From: Bacteroidota bacterium
Lineage (GTDB): Bacteria > Bacteroidota > Bacteroidia > NS11-12g > UBA955
Length of the DNA stretch: 64,000 nt
Assembly: GCA_030682255.1 (NCBI GenBank)
Contig: JAUXOK010000026.1
Span: 1-64,000, forward strand
Reading direction: 5' to 3'
How positions within the stretch are numbered: the stretch's first letter is position 1; each line of letters starts with the position of its first letter. Both the position numbers and the translations under genes were made by a program. Of this stretch, positions 1 to 8,681 are shown in pieces. The notes below the pieces were generated by a model that was given only the letters and a program-made list of their open reading frames with translations, ran no database searches and was not told the origin of the DNA.

Positions 1-144
1 AGTAGGGTTACTCACTGTCCTAGAGCCAGTGCCAGCCACAAAGCCTCCAACACTACTACTACTAAAATCTTCCTGTGCGGCATAGTTGGTTACGGTTACC
101 GTGTTGGTAACAGTGCTGCATTGCTGTATGCCCTGTCTGCCTAG

Positions 145-162
145 TCCCGCAAGCTTGCGGGA
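145..162. repeat. 18-bp perfect palindrome, copy 1, inside RHS
   Basis: TCCCGCAAGCTTGCGGGA is a perfect palindrome. On the RHS strand it lies directly after FGQ and is read as SRKLAG, adding a multiple of three bases. Together with copy 2 at 282-299 it looks like a small mobile palindrome that entered a coding sequence without breaking it. Confidence 0.85.
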
Positions 163-281
163 GGCTTGACCAAATGCATAATAATCCGTAGCACTTACCA
201 CTTCGGCTTCATAGGCTATCAAGCCATTGCCTGTGCAAATGCCTGTTCTTCTATCACTTACCACTGCCAACACATTGCCCA

Positions 282-299
282 TCCCGCAAGCTTGCGGGA
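282..299. repeat. 18-bp perfect palindrome, copy 2, inside RHS
   Basis: The sequence is identical to the copy at 145-162, and the shared match extends one base further (G). Here it interrupts the conserved ELSN-L-GNVLAVVSD motif and is read in another frame, as PQACG. Identical DNA translated in two frames argues for DNA-level insertion, not for a protein repeat. Confidence 0.85.
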
Positions 300-303
300 G
301 ATT

Positions 304-357
304 GCTCAATTGCTCATTTATTATTTTTTTATTTAATGGCATTCGCGAGACCGCTTC
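304..357 (-). repeat. 54-bp insert (copy B of a dispersed short repeat)
   Basis: On the minus strand this 18-codon, stop-free segment sits after ELS of the RHS core and is absent from the canonical motif. Including its left flank it begins AAGCGAAGCGGTCTCGCGAA and then has an A-rich tract ending in ATGAGCAA. It matches 35510-35556 closely and 550-607 in its core. It is bordered by AGC on both sides, perhaps a short target duplication. Confidence 0.75.
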
Positions 358-549
358 GCTTAGTTCATAATGGCGTTTGCCTCTAATATTTTCGTGTTCA
401 TTGGCTTGCAAATGGCTATTTTGTGTTGTTGTGCCTACCACCAATACTTGCTCTGCATTGTAAACCCCTATGCGACTGCTGCCATAAATGTGGGCTTCGC
501 TCCATCGAAAAGTATCGGTATCAAAAGTATAGGTGCTCATGGTATTGCC

Positions 550-607
550 TTACTCATTTTATATTTTATTTTTAAACGGCATTCGTGAAATCGGGCGTGA
601 CCCTAAG
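550..607 (-). repeat. 58-bp insert (copy A of the dispersed short repeat)
   Basis: It lies between the RHS codons for DAQ and GNTMSTY, which would be continuous without it. The core TTCACGAATGCCGTTTAAAA followed by an A-rich run and ATGAGTAA matches copies B and C. At 58 bp it is not a multiple of three, and it contains in-frame stops, so this copy broke the gene. Confidence 0.75.
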
Positions 608-864
608 TTGTGCATCACGAATATAATATATTTCTTTGATATTGCCATTAGGTAATATCACTTTTTTATACACATGGTGTCCATCAGAGCTGTATTCGTA
701 TTCTAAATTGGGCTTGTTGCTTACAGCATTGCGGGTAATACTTTTAATTTTGCCAGAGGACCCTTTCACAAAAAAAAATGAAATTGATTTTTACACAATT
801 ATCTAATACCTATAGCTTTGATTGTTAATTGTAAAACTAGTTTTTTATATTAGAATCAAAAGTT

Positions 865-872
865 TATTTTTG
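865..872 (+). promoter_or_regulatory. Candidate -7 element for pdhB
   Basis: TATTTTTG followed by CGTCAC fits the Bacteroidota -7 consensus TAnnTTTG and lies 23 bp before the pdhB ATG. No clear TTG -33 element is at the usual distance. Confidence 0.5.
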
Positions 873-895
873 CGTCACTATTTTAAAACATCGAA

Positions 896-1873
896 ATGAG
901 AGAAATTCAATTTAGAGAAGCCCTTAGAGAAGCCATGAACGAAGAAATGCGCAGAGACGAACGTGTATTTTTGTTAGGCGAGGAAGTGGCTGAATACAAC
1001 GGTGCATACAAGGTAAGCCAAGGCATGTTAGCTGAGTTTGGCGCCAAAAGAGTGATTGATACCCCTATTGCCGAATTAGGTTTTGCGGGTATAGCTGTTG
1101 GTGCTGCCATGAATGGCTTGGTACCAATTGTTGAATTCATGACTTTTAATTTCTCTTTGGTTGCTATAGACCAAATTATAAACAGTGCAGCTAAAATGAA
1201 TAGCATGACGGCTGGACAATACAAATGCCACATGGTTTTTAGAGGACCAACAGGCAGTGCAGGTCAATTAGGCGCCCAACACTCTCAAAACTTTGAAAAC
1301 TGGTATGCTAACACCCCTGGACTAAAAGTAGTTGTGCCTTCAAATCCTTATGATGCAAAAGGTTTATTAAAAGCTTCTATCAGAGATGGCAATCCAATTA
1401 TATTTATGGAGAGCGAGCAAATGTATGGTTTGAAAGGTGAAGTACCTGAAGAAGAATACATATTGGAACTTGGCAAAGCACATTTTGCAAAACAAGGCAC
1501 AGACGTAACCATTGTTTCTTTTGGTAAAATGATGCTCAGGGTCAACGAAGCTGTTGCTGAACTTGAGAAAGAAGGCATCAATGCAGAAGTAATTGATTTA
1601 AGAACTGTTAGACCACTTGACCACGAAACCATCATTAATTCTATAAAGAAAACCAACCGTTTGGTAATCGTTGAAGAGGCTTGGCCCCTTGCTTCTATCA
1701 GCAGTGAAATAACCTATCAGGTTCAAAGACACGCATTTGATTATCTAGATGCACCTATCCGAAGAGTAACTACTCTAGATACGCCATTGCCTTATGCGGG
1801 CGTGTTTGTTGATGCATTTTTACCATCTGTTAAAAAGATAGTTGAAACCTGCAAAGCGGTTACTTATAAATAA
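896..1873 (+). CDS. pdhB: Pyruvate dehydrogenase E1 component, beta subunit
   Basis: This 325-residue protein has the normal length for the beta chain of an alpha2beta2 E1, which uses thiamine diphosphate to decarboxylate pyruvate and pass the acetyl group to lipoyl-E2 in the cytoplasm. The family landmarks are present: LLGEEVAEYNGAYKVSQG near the N-terminus, DTPIAELGFAGIAVGAA with the cofactor-activating Glu60, FRGPTGSAGQLGAQHSQ in the middle, and the transketolase C-terminal part with IDLRTVRPLD. The gene is monocistronic here; the alpha subunit and E2/E3 genes are not nearby. Its stop codon directly abuts the stop of the convergent phoH-like gene with no spacer. A branched-chain 2-oxoacid dehydrogenase beta subunit is the alternative, but the pyruvate type fits better. 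Confidence 0.93.
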   Translation: MREIQFREALREAMNEEMRRDERVFLLGEEVAEYNGAYKVSQGMLAEFGAKRVIDTPIAELGFAGIAVGAAMNGLVPIVEFMTFNFSLVAIDQIINSAAKMNSMTAGQYKCHMVFRGPTGSAGQLGAQHSQNFENWYANTPGLKVVVPSNPYDAKGLLKASIRDGNPIIFMESEQMYGLKGEVPEEEYILELGKAHFAKQGTDVTIVSFGKMMLRVNEAVAELEKEGINAEVIDLRTVRPLDHETIINSIKKTNRLVIVEEAWPLASISSEITYQVQRHAFDYLDAPIRRVTTLDTPLPYAGVFVDAFLPSVKKIVETCKAVTYK

Positions 1874-3211
1874 TTATAACAACTCATTGGCTAAATTAGC
1901 CAACTCACTTCTTTCACCTTTTTGCAGTGTAACATGGGCAAATAGCTTGCTATTTTTCAAACGGTCGATGATGTAACTCAATCCATTACTTTGTTCGTCC
2001 AAATAAGGTGTATCAATTTGATAAATATCACCCGTAAAAATTATTTTGGTATTTTCGCCAGCTCTTGTAATAATCGTTTTCACTTCGTGTGGCGTTAAAT
2101 TCTGAGCTTCATCAATGATAAACATGATATTTGAAAAACTCCTTCCTCTTATAAATGCCAAAGGTGTGATGATAATTTTCTTGTCTTCTATCATGCGATC
2201 AATCTCCTTTCTTTTTTTCTCGTTTTCCCCAAATTGATTTTTGATATAGGTTAAATTATCCCAAAGTGGCTCCATGTAAGGGCCAATTTTATCGTTAGCA
2301 TCTCCAGGCAAGAATCCAATCTCCTTGTTGCTTAATGGCACAATTGGACGTGCTAAAATAATTTGATTGAATCCATTCTTTTGCTCCAATGCTGCTGCCA
2401 AAGAAAGCAATGTTTTCCCTGTTCCAGCTACGCCTTGAAGCGTTACTAACTTTATATCATCATTCAAAATAGCAGAGATAGCAAACGCTTGTTCGGCATT
2501 TCGAGGTTTAATGCCATAAACATATTCCTTTTCAATTCTTTCGTATCTTTCTGAAAAAGGATTGTAGGCAGCTAAACAAGATGTTTTACCATTTTTTAGA
2601 ATGTAATAATGCGCAGACCCCGGTTTTTTTATCCCCTTGATTTCATCAACAAAACCATCTTTATACAAACTATTAATTGAAGCACTTTCTACTTGCTCGT
2701 GATTATCTATACCAGTATACAATTCCTTTAAATCGGTGATTTTACCAGTCATATAATCCTCAGCTTTTATATTCAAAGCTTTAGCTTTCAATCTCAAATT
2801 AATATCTTTGGTAACTAATACTACTTTGCAATTTGTTTCTGTTTCAGCAAGAGAAAGCACGGCATTTAATATTCGGTGATCTGCCTTGGCATCTCCAAAA
2901 ACTTTGATGGCATTAACAGTAAGGTTTGCATTCTCTAATACAATTTTAAATTTCCCGCTTTTTTTGGTATTTTCAATAGGAATCCAATCTTGCAGGGTAT
3001 AATTTTCAGATAATTTATCAATGATGCGAATAAACTCTCTCGCTTCATAGTTTTTAGTATCATTTCCTTTTTTAAAATTATCTAATTCTTCTAAAACTGT
3101 TATTGGCAATGCTATATCATTGTCTTCAAAATTTTTAAAAGACAAATGGTCATATAGAATAACAGAGGTATCTAATACATAAATTTTTCTTTCTTTTTTT
3201 AACTTAACCAT
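1874..3211 (-). CDS. PIN domain-PhoH family ATPase
   Basis: The protein has 445 residues. Residues 1-150 form a PIN (RNase) domain with the acidic positions in YVLDTSV, KADHRILN and LVTKDINLR. Residues 240-445 form the PhoH ATPase with Walker A GVAGTGKTLLS, Walker B MFIIDEAQN and FTGDIYQID. PIN-PhoH fusions (PhoH2/YlaK type) are thought to couple ATP-driven unwinding to RNA cleavage; the substrate of this one is unknown. The start is ATG, with 99 bp to the next upstream gene. It converges on pdhB with zero spacing. Confidence 0.88.
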   Translation of the reverse strand: MVKLKKERKIYVLDTSVILYDHLSFKNFEDNDIALPITVLEELDNFKKGNDTKNYEAREFIRIIDKLSENYTLQDWIPIENTKKSGKFKIVLENANLTVNAIKVFGDAKADHRILNAVLSLAETETNCKVVLVTKDINLRLKAKALNIKAEDYMTGKITDLKELYTGIDNHEQVESASINSLYKDGFVDEIKGIKKPGSAHYYILKNGKTSCLAAYNPFSERYERIEKEYVYGIKPRNAEQAFAISAILNDDIKLVTLQGVAGTGKTLLSLAAALEQKNGFNQIILARPIVPLSNKEIGFLPGDANDKIGPYMEPLWDNLTYIKNQFGENEKKRKEIDRMIEDKKIIITPLAFIRGRSFSNIMFIIDEAQNLTPHEVKTIITRAGENTKIIFTGDIYQIDTPYLDEQSNGLSYIIDRLKNSKLFAHVTLQKGERSELANLANELL

Positions 3212-3310
3212 AAAGCAAAAGTAAGAAATTTAAAATGATATTTAAATTTTGAATAAGAATAAACTGTTAAATTTAAGTAAAGAAAACTAGAATTTGTTTC
3301 TAAACAAACA

Positions 3311-5416
3311 TTACCTCAGCAGTGTAATTTCACCAAATGCGTTGGCTTTTTTGATATAAACACCGTTGGGAATTGTATAAAACAATTTCCAAATATAAAC
3401 CCCCATTTCAGCGTCTTTGTTTTTAAAGGTGCCATCCCATCCCACATTATTTTGGTCAGTTTCAAAAACAAGTTCACCCCATCTGTTATATATCTGAAAT
3501 AATTTAACTGTAATATTTCTTCCTCGTGGCATGAATACATTATTTAATAAATCATTGCCTGGAGAGAAAGCATTTACCATAAACAAATCGCAATAATCTG
3601 ATTGAATGGTAATAAAAATTGAATCTTCATAAAACCCACACGGATTAGTTACACTCACCTTGTATTTTCCAGGTAAAAAAGCAAACAAAAGACTATCTGT
3701 TGAACCATTATTCCACAAATAAGTTGCTCTTGGATTTGTTGCATTGAGCCTTAGTCCGCCCCCTTTACATAAAATGGTATCTCTTCCTAAATCAACAATT
3801 GGAGCTTGGGTAAACACAATATCAATTGAATCTGAACCTTCACAATTACCTTGTTTGACATTTAAAATATACCGACCTGTATTAGAAACACTGATTGATG
3901 TGGTTGTTTCTCCTGTACTCCAAGTGTGCTGACCAATTTCATTACTATTTAAAACAAAACTACCTCCCGAACAAATTGAAGTATCATTACCAATTTTGGG
4001 TACAGGATTTTTAAGAATTTCAAAATTAAAAGTATCGCTATCAGAACATGCGCCATTGTTAATTGTGTAAGCCACAAAATGATTGCCGGGCAAATTAGGC
4101 GTAAAATCTTTTGAAGTTGAATATCCAGAATATGTTCCACCTGCATTTAAGGGCACAATTGTAACTGTATTATTGGATTGACAATATGTATCATTAATTC
4201 CAGCAAATGTAGCATCTGCATCTTGAACTACCCTTACAAATGCCGTATCTCGCCCTTTGCAACCTTCATTAGAAAAGGCTACATGTATAACTCTGTATAA
4301 CCCAGTATCTTTAAATGAATGATTTGCAATTCGAGAACTGCTAGAATCTCCATCAGAAAAATACCATTTGTATAAATTCATGTTGACATCTGTGTTTTCA
4401 AAAACAAAATTATTATTAGTTAAACATTGAAGCGGTTTATTGATATTAAAACCACCTGCAGGGTTCGGCAATACTTGCAGTTTGAATATCAGAGTATCTT
4501 TACATCCTGTTGGTTGTAAATTAACATTGGTTATAATTTCCAATTTTATTGTATAAACATTACCCTGAGCATAACTCTTTTTCATTCTTTTGAAGGTGGA
4601 AAAAGTTCCATCTCCAAAATCCCAATTATAGCGATAAGAAGCCAATAGTGGTGAAATTACAGGCGTGGGATCAATATCAAAATAATTGCCTTCTAAACAC
4701 TGAATGGTATCTTTGAATACATTGTAATCTATGTAGGCAACTCTTTTATTATAAACTCTAACATTCTTAGTTAAGGTATTAACACAGCCATTAGATGGAG
4801 TTGCTATGATTCTAACAGGCACAAGGCCACCGGTTTTAAAACTATGCTCAATAGGATTGGAAGTACTTGTTTGGCCAGATCCAAAGTCAAAAGTATAAGT
4901 TAATCCTGATATTGTTGAAGTTGAAGTATTTGTAAACTCATACCTGTTTTTTTGTTGACAGCTATCAATATACCTGATATCAAATCCTAGATTAATACTG
5001 GGTGTTGTAATACTTATGGTAGGGGCATTATCTGTTAAATACAAAGTACCAGGACCATTGTTATCATGTTCAAAAATCTTGAAATGGTATGTTTTACCAG
5101 ATTGCAGATTATCTACCTTTATAAAATTTGTACCATTGGTATTGTATACTATATAATTTCCAACACCATATTGTGTTGAAAGTCCAAAATCTTTATTTGG
5201 TGTATAAACTTCAAAATCAACAGGTGTGAAATCTGTCGCAGAACCTTCTTTAGCTACAATTATTCTAGCAGTTCCATTGCCATTTGTCCATTGAAGGATA
5301 ACAGAAGTACACAATAAATTGTTATAACCTAAATTACTTGCCTGAACAGTGGGCCTTACGGCAAATAAATTTACAGAAATTAAAAAAAGCGATATTAAAA
5401 ATATTCCTTTCAACAA
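3311..5416 (-). CDS. Large secreted PKD-domain protein with T9SS type B (gliding-motility type) C-terminal domain
   Basis: The 701-residue protein starts with a signal peptide (KGIFLISLFLISVNLFA). It continues with an Fn3-like segment, at least two PKD-like modules (YTFDFGSG and YNWDFGDGTFS stretches), then repeated NPxPxIGNDTSIC-type modules. The last 90 residues (NAFSPGNDLLNN, QIYNRWGELVFET, WDGTFKNKDAEMGVYIWKL) form the type B sorting domain that directs export by T9SS. It is probably a surface adhesin. The best start is TTG at 5416 (a second TTG follows at once); no ATG gives a signal peptide. A TATTTTTG element lies 4 bp upstream. Confidence 0.9.
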   Translation of the reverse strand: MLKGIFLISLFLISVNLFAVRPTVQASNLGYNNLLCTSVILQWTNGNGTARIIVAKEGSATDFTPVDFEVYTPNKDFGLSTQYGVGNYIVYNTNGTNFIKVDNLQSGKTYHFKIFEHDNNGPGTLYLTDNAPTISITTPSINLGFDIRYIDSCQQKNRYEFTNTSTSTISGLTYTFDFGSGQTSTSNPIEHSFKTGGLVPVRIIATPSNGCVNTLTKNVRVYNKRVAYIDYNVFKDTIQCLEGNYFDIDPTPVISPLLASYRYNWDFGDGTFSTFKRMKKSYAQGNVYTIKLEIITNVNLQPTGCKDTLIFKLQVLPNPAGGFNINKPLQCLTNNNFVFENTDVNMNLYKWYFSDGDSSSSRIANHSFKDTGLYRVIHVAFSNEGCKGRDTAFVRVVQDADATFAGINDTYCQSNNTVTIVPLNAGGTYSGYSTSKDFTPNLPGNHFVAYTINNGACSDSDTFNFEILKNPVPKIGNDTSICSGGSFVLNSNEIGQHTWSTGETTTSISVSNTGRYILNVKQGNCEGSDSIDIVFTQAPIVDLGRDTILCKGGGLRLNATNPRATYLWNNGSTDSLLFAFLPGKYKVSVTNPCGFYEDSIFITIQSDYCDLFMVNAFSPGNDLLNNVFMPRGRNITVKLFQIYNRWGELVFETDQNNVGWDGTFKNKDAEMGVYIWKLFYTIPNGVYIKKANAFGEITLLR

Positions 5417-5420
5417 CTTA

Positions 5421-5428
5421 CAAAAATA
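5421..5428 (-). promoter_or_regulatory. Candidate -7 element for the type B T9SS gene
   Basis: On the minus strand this reads TATTTTTG, a match to TAnnTTTG, 4 bp upstream of the TTG start. If it is used, the mRNA would have almost no leader or would begin inside the first codons. Confidence 0.35.
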
Positions 5429-5491
5429 AGATTTTCATTTTATATATAGACAAATTAAAACAAAAAAAGTTGCATATTGTTCGTTGCGAAA

Positions 5492-6208
5492 TCAAACAAC
5501 AAAAACTTGTTCATCCTTTAACATCGGCAAATTTTTATATTTTAAAAGCACTTGTGCTGTTGTTACAATATCTTTTTTACAATAAACCGCAATACGATTT
5601 AAATCATCTTGTTGCCAATAAGTGTGACCAACCATACTACCGTCAATATCATCCTTTGGAGAAGGAATTCCAAAACACTTTGCTAATACATTTAAAGAAG
5701 TGTAATTTTTATAATCACCGAATTTCCACAAATCCATTGTATCAAGGTGTTTGACCTCCCAAGGTTTTTTCCCTGAAATATCTAAAATACGTGGTATCTC
5801 TAAACCATTGATTAATAAACGTCTACAAATGTAAGGGAAATCAAATTCTCTGCCATTATGAGCTACCAATGCATGTTGTTCTCCATTGTAATGCTTATTC
5901 AATAATTCATTAAAATCATTCAACAAAGATTTTTCATTATGACCATGAATAGATTTTACTCTGAGTTGCAACTGACCATCAGAATAATGAAAAGCACCAA
6001 CACCAATGCATACAATTTTGCCAAATTCAGCATAAATTGCGGCTCTATCATAATTGAGCGAAGCATCAATCTCTGGATTATTCAAAGCACCAACTTTTTT
6101 TGACCAAAGCTCTTGCCAATCCTCATCAAGTTCATTAAAATTTGCTTTTTGAGACACAGTTTCAATGTCTATAACTAACAAATGAGATAAATTTATATTA
6201 TTAAGCAT
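5492..6208 (-). CDS. DEDD-type 3'-5' exonuclease (PolB-exonuclease-like)
   Basis: From the ATG at 6208 the protein has 238 residues. The open frame continues upstream, but that part is an antisense-like reading of the glycine-rich end of the preceding gene, so the start was set at MLNNINLSHLL. Exonuclease motifs are visible: Exo I LLVIDIETVS, Exo II VAHNGREFDFPYI, and a C-terminal YCKKDIVTTAQVLL carrying the last Asp. It resembles the predicted polymerase-B-like exonuclease family common in Bacteroidota. It is the last gene of the nth-lipB-lemA-TPM-TPM run, 16 bp after the TPM gene. Confidence 0.8.
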   Translation of the reverse strand: MLNNINLSHLLVIDIETVSQKANFNELDEDWQELWSKKVGALNNPEIDASLNYDRAAIYAEFGKIVCIGVGAFHYSDGQLQLRVKSIHGHNEKSLLNDFNELLNKHYNGEQHALVAHNGREFDFPYICRRLLINGLEIPRILDISGKKPWEVKHLDTMDLWKFGDYKNYTSLNVLAKCFGIPSPKDDIDGSMVGHTYWQQDDLNRIAVYCKKDIVTTAQVLLKYKNLPMLKDEQVFVV

Positions 6209-6224
6209 CTTATATAATTTTAAA

Positions 6225-6965
6225 TTACCAACTTCCTCCAGCTCCTCCACCATTAAAACCGCCTCCTCCACCAAATCCACCCCAACCGCCTCCTGAAGAA
6301 CCACCGCCTCCAAAACCACCACCACCCATCCATCCACCACCCATAGGCAATGGATATATCCCTCTCCTATTGATACCTCCCCCATTATTTCTGTTATTTC
6401 TAGAAATAATCAAAAACAAAATAACAATTATTAAAAGCACTAAAAAGACCGGGAATTTTTCTGATTTTTTAGTTTTAGCATCAGGCTTAAATTCACCAAC
6501 TAAAGCTTGCTGAATACTTGTAATGCCATTCAATAACCCGCCATAATAATCGCCTTGCTTAAACGATGGCAATATTGATTTTTCTATAATGAGTTTAGAT
6601 AAGTAATCTGTTAATATACCTTGGGTTTTATCCGCTGTTTGTATGAAAATCTTGCGTTCTTCTATAACAAAATAAATTAATACACCATTATTTTTGCCAG
6701 CTTGTCCAATTTGCCATTCTCTTGCAAATGCCATACTTCGATTGAATTCATCACTACCATTTAATGATTGCTCAACAACAATTGCAATTTGAGTAGATGT
6801 GCTATCCTCATAAGCTTTGAGATTGGCATTAAGATTTGAAATTTCTTCCGTTTTTAAAATACCAGCAAAATCATTCACATAACCAATACTTTTGGGTATG
6901 TTATTATTTTGCGCATTGAGCAACAAACTAAAAAACAATACTGTCGTTAAAAGCCACTTACTCAT
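6225..6965 (-). CDS. Exported TPM-domain protein with glycine-rich tail
   Basis: From the ATG at 6965 (overlapping the previous stop) the 246-residue protein starts with a clean signal peptide, SKWLLTTVLFFSLLLNAQ. The TPM domain follows (YVNDFAGIL, STQIAIVVEQS, GKNNGVLIYFVIEERKIFI), then one transmembrane segment (FPVFLVLLIIVILFLIIS) and a Gly/Trp-rich tail of about 50 residues. This is the YgcG-like layout, anchored in the inner membrane with TPM outside. TPM proteins are linked to envelope or photosystem maintenance and membrane-protein quality control; the activity is uncertain. An earlier GTG/ATG pair at 6983/6980 is possible. Confidence 0.85.
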   Translation of the reverse strand: MSKWLLTTVLFFSLLLNAQNNNIPKSIGYVNDFAGILKTEEISNLNANLKAYEDSTSTQIAIVVEQSLNGSDEFNRSMAFAREWQIGQAGKNNGVLIYFVIEERKIFIQTADKTQGILTDYLSKLIIEKSILPSFKQGDYYGGLLNGITSIQQALVGEFKPDAKTKKSEKFPVFLVLLIIVILFLIISRNNRNNGGGINRRGIYPLPMGGGWMGGGGFGGGGSSGGGWGGFGGGGGFNGGGAGGSW

Positions 6966-7389
6966 CTTTAGAAATCTCATCACTTAATTCGTTTACATCC
7001 TCATTTTGATATGGAAAATCTTTCTTTAACACTTCTTTTACGGCTTCAATCCCTTTTATAATACCAAGCGCTATTTCACCTTTAGAAAACTCTATTTGCA
7101 TTGCATTTCTGCAAGATTGCCAAAAACTATCTCCAGTTTTTTGATCAATTCCAATATCACCTATAATACTGAATTGTTTTTCTTGAAGAACCATGTATAT
7201 CAAAACGCCATTTCTAACTTTGGTTTGATGCATTTTAAGTTCTTCAAAAGTGTTTTTTGCATCAGTTAAAACATCCTTCTTTATCTTCTTAGCAAAATGA
7301 ACCCTTATTTCTCCACTTGTTCCTTTTTCTGCCAATTGTACAGCCTCAACAATAAGCAAATCCTCTGCCGGAGATAAAAAATGAGACAT
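6958..7389 (-). CDS. Cytoplasmic TPM-domain protein
   Basis: The 143-residue protein has no signal peptide. It contains a second, shorter TPM domain (TSGEIRVHFAKKI, KVRNGVLIYMVLQEKQFSIIGDIGI, FSKGEIALGIIKGIEAV). It follows lemA after 19 bp and overlaps the exported TPM gene by 8 bp at 6958-6965. The order lemA-TPM-TPM is a recurring arrangement in Bacteroidota, which implies a shared membrane-associated role. The ATG start at 7389 is unambiguous. Confidence 0.82.
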   Translation of the reverse strand: MSHFLSPAEDLLIVEAVQLAEKGTSGEIRVHFAKKIKKDVLTDAKNTFEELKMHQTKVRNGVLIYMVLQEKQFSIIGDIGIDQKTGDSFWQSCRNAMQIEFSKGEIALGIIKGIEAVKEVLKKDFPYQNEDVNELSDEISKDE

Positions 7390-7408
7390 TAAATTAATTT
7401 AAAAAAAA

Positions 7409-8005
7409 TTAGTCAAACAATGCTTTTACATCAGGAGCTTTGTCGCTGCCCTCTGCTGCTTTAAATTCTTCTTTAACTGCAAAACCAAAAATGCTTGCAA
7501 AAATATTATTAGGAAAAGATCTTGCTGCAATATTGTATAATTTTACTTGACCATTATAATCACTTCTTGAAGTTTTAATTCGGTTTTCTGTTCCTTCTAA
7601 TTGACCTTGTAAGCCAATAAATGCATCTGTACTTCTGATGCTTGGATAAGCCTCTAAAGTTATTTTAATAGCAGAGTTAATTCTTTGTCCAACAGCATCT
7701 AAATCTTGAGGTGTTTTTGCATTTGCAATTTGAGTTTGATTGTCTGCTGCTTCTTTTTCTAAATTAGAAATTCCAGCACGTGCATTTGTTACGGTTGTTA
7801 AAATGTCTTTTTCGTTTTCAGCTGCTTTTTTAACTGTTGTAATTAAAGAGGGAATCAAATCTGCCCTCCTTTGATAATCAGCCTGAACGTTTCCCCAAGC
7901 ATTTTTCACGTTTTCATCTGCACTAACCAAGCCATTGTATTTACTGCAGCTATAAAAAGTCAATAATAAAAGAGCTCCTAGAATGATTAAATATCCTTTT
8001 TTCAT
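7409..8005 (-). CDS. lemA: LemA family lipoprotein
   Basis: The 198-residue protein has a lipoprotein signal (KKGYLIILGALLLLTFYSC, lipobox FYSC). The helical LemA core follows: YNGLVSADENVKNAWGNVQ, YQRRADLIPSLITTVKKAA, EGTENRIKTSRSDYN and YNIAARSFPNNIFA. LemA proteins are membrane-attached coiled-coil proteins of poorly known function that co-occur with TPM-domain proteins, as here. It starts 1 bp after the lipB stop, so the two are probably co-transcribed. Confidence 0.92.
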   Translation of the reverse strand: MKKGYLIILGALLLLTFYSCSKYNGLVSADENVKNAWGNVQADYQRRADLIPSLITTVKKAAENEKDILTTVTNARAGISNLEKEAADNQTQIANAKTPQDLDAVGQRINSAIKITLEAYPSIRSTDAFIGLQGQLEGTENRIKTSRSDYNGQVKLYNIAARSFPNNIFASIFGFAVKEEFKAAEGSDKAPDVKALFD

Positions 8006-8006
8006 G

Positions 8007-8681
8007 TTATATAAATTTTAGGTCAAAAATAGCAGAAAATTCTTTTAATAATATTTTTTTTATTTCTAATGCATCAATACTTCGACCAAATTCTTTTTCA
8101 ATACTTGTAACACTTTTATCGATAATGCCACAAGGTATTATAAAATTAAACATCGTTAAGTCTGGATTAACATTAAATGCTAAACCATGCATGGTTATAT
8201 GTCGGCTACATTTAATACCAATAGCTGCAATTTTTCTCTCGTTTGGAGTTTCTTTGCCCAACCAAATACCTATTCGCCCTTCTATTCTTTCAGAAACTAT
8301 ACCGATTTGAGCAAGCGTATTAATTAAGCATTGCTCGATATTAAACACAAACTGTTTAACTCCTATACCCATTTGTTCTAGATCAAAAATCGGATACACA
8401 ACCAATTGTCCTGGTCCATGATAGGTAATATCTCCACCTCTTTCTATTTCATAAACATCAATTTTTTTTTCACTCAATTGCAAGTTATTCAATAATAAAT
8501 TTTTGACATTGGCACTTTTTCCCATGGTATAAACATGAGCATGTTCGCAGACAATTAAATGGTTTGCGGGTTTTTCGTTATTTAACTTTTGGGCAATAGA
8601 CTGATTAAAAAGCATTTTTTGTTGATTCCATACTAATTGATAATCTATTAATCCTAAATCTAATAATTTACAATCATTCAT
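8007..8681 (-). CDS. lipB: Octanoyl-[ACP]:protein N-octanoyltransferase
   Basis: The enzyme moves octanoate from acyl carrier protein to lipoyl domains such as E2 of pyruvate dehydrogenase, the first step of de novo lipoylation. The 224-residue protein shows GGDITYHGPGQLVVYPIF, the catalytic Lys in KIAAIGIKCSRHITMHGLAF and the catalytic Cys in FIIPCGI. Its ATG overlaps the nth stop by four bases (ATGA), implying coupled translation. Confidence 0.95.
   Translation of the reverse strand: MNDCKLLDLGLIDYQLVWNQQKMLFNQSIAQKLNNEKPANHLIVCEHAHVYTMGKSANVKNLLLNNLQLSEKKIDVYEIERGGDITYHGPGQLVVYPIFDLEQMGIGVKQFVFNIEQCLINTLAQIGIVSERIEGRIGIWLGKETPNERKIAAIGIKCSRHITMHGLAFNVNPDLTMFNFIIPCGIIDKSVTSIEKEFGRSIDALEIKKILLKEFSAIFDLKFI

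Larger units (their letters stand above)
1..769 (-). pseudogene. RHS-repeat core domain protein, 5'-truncated, frame-broken and continuing past the left edge
   Basis: Read on the minus strand this encodes the conserved core of RHS/YD-repeat proteins: YYIRDAQ, then TFDTDTFRWSEAHIYGSSR, then RGKRHYELS, GNVLAVVSDRR and EVVSATDYYAFG, in the usual order. No upstream half exists: coding-like sequence stops near 769, only about 95 bp before pdhB starts. Between the DAQ and the expected GNTMSTY lies a 58-bp insert (550-607) that shifts the frame and adds stops. Further down, a 54-bp insert (304-357) and two copies of an 18-bp palindrome keep the frame open. RHS proteins are usually very large surface or toxin-delivery proteins; this is a displaced 3' fragment that probably no longer works. 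The downstream part is still open to position 1, so a cassette-like tip cannot be excluded. Confidence 0.8.

Noticed and set aside
6209-6385. N-terminal extension of the exonuclease frame
   Set aside because: It is an alternate-frame reading of the glycine-rich tail of the TPM gene (Val/Glu repeats); the ATG at 6208 fits the family start.
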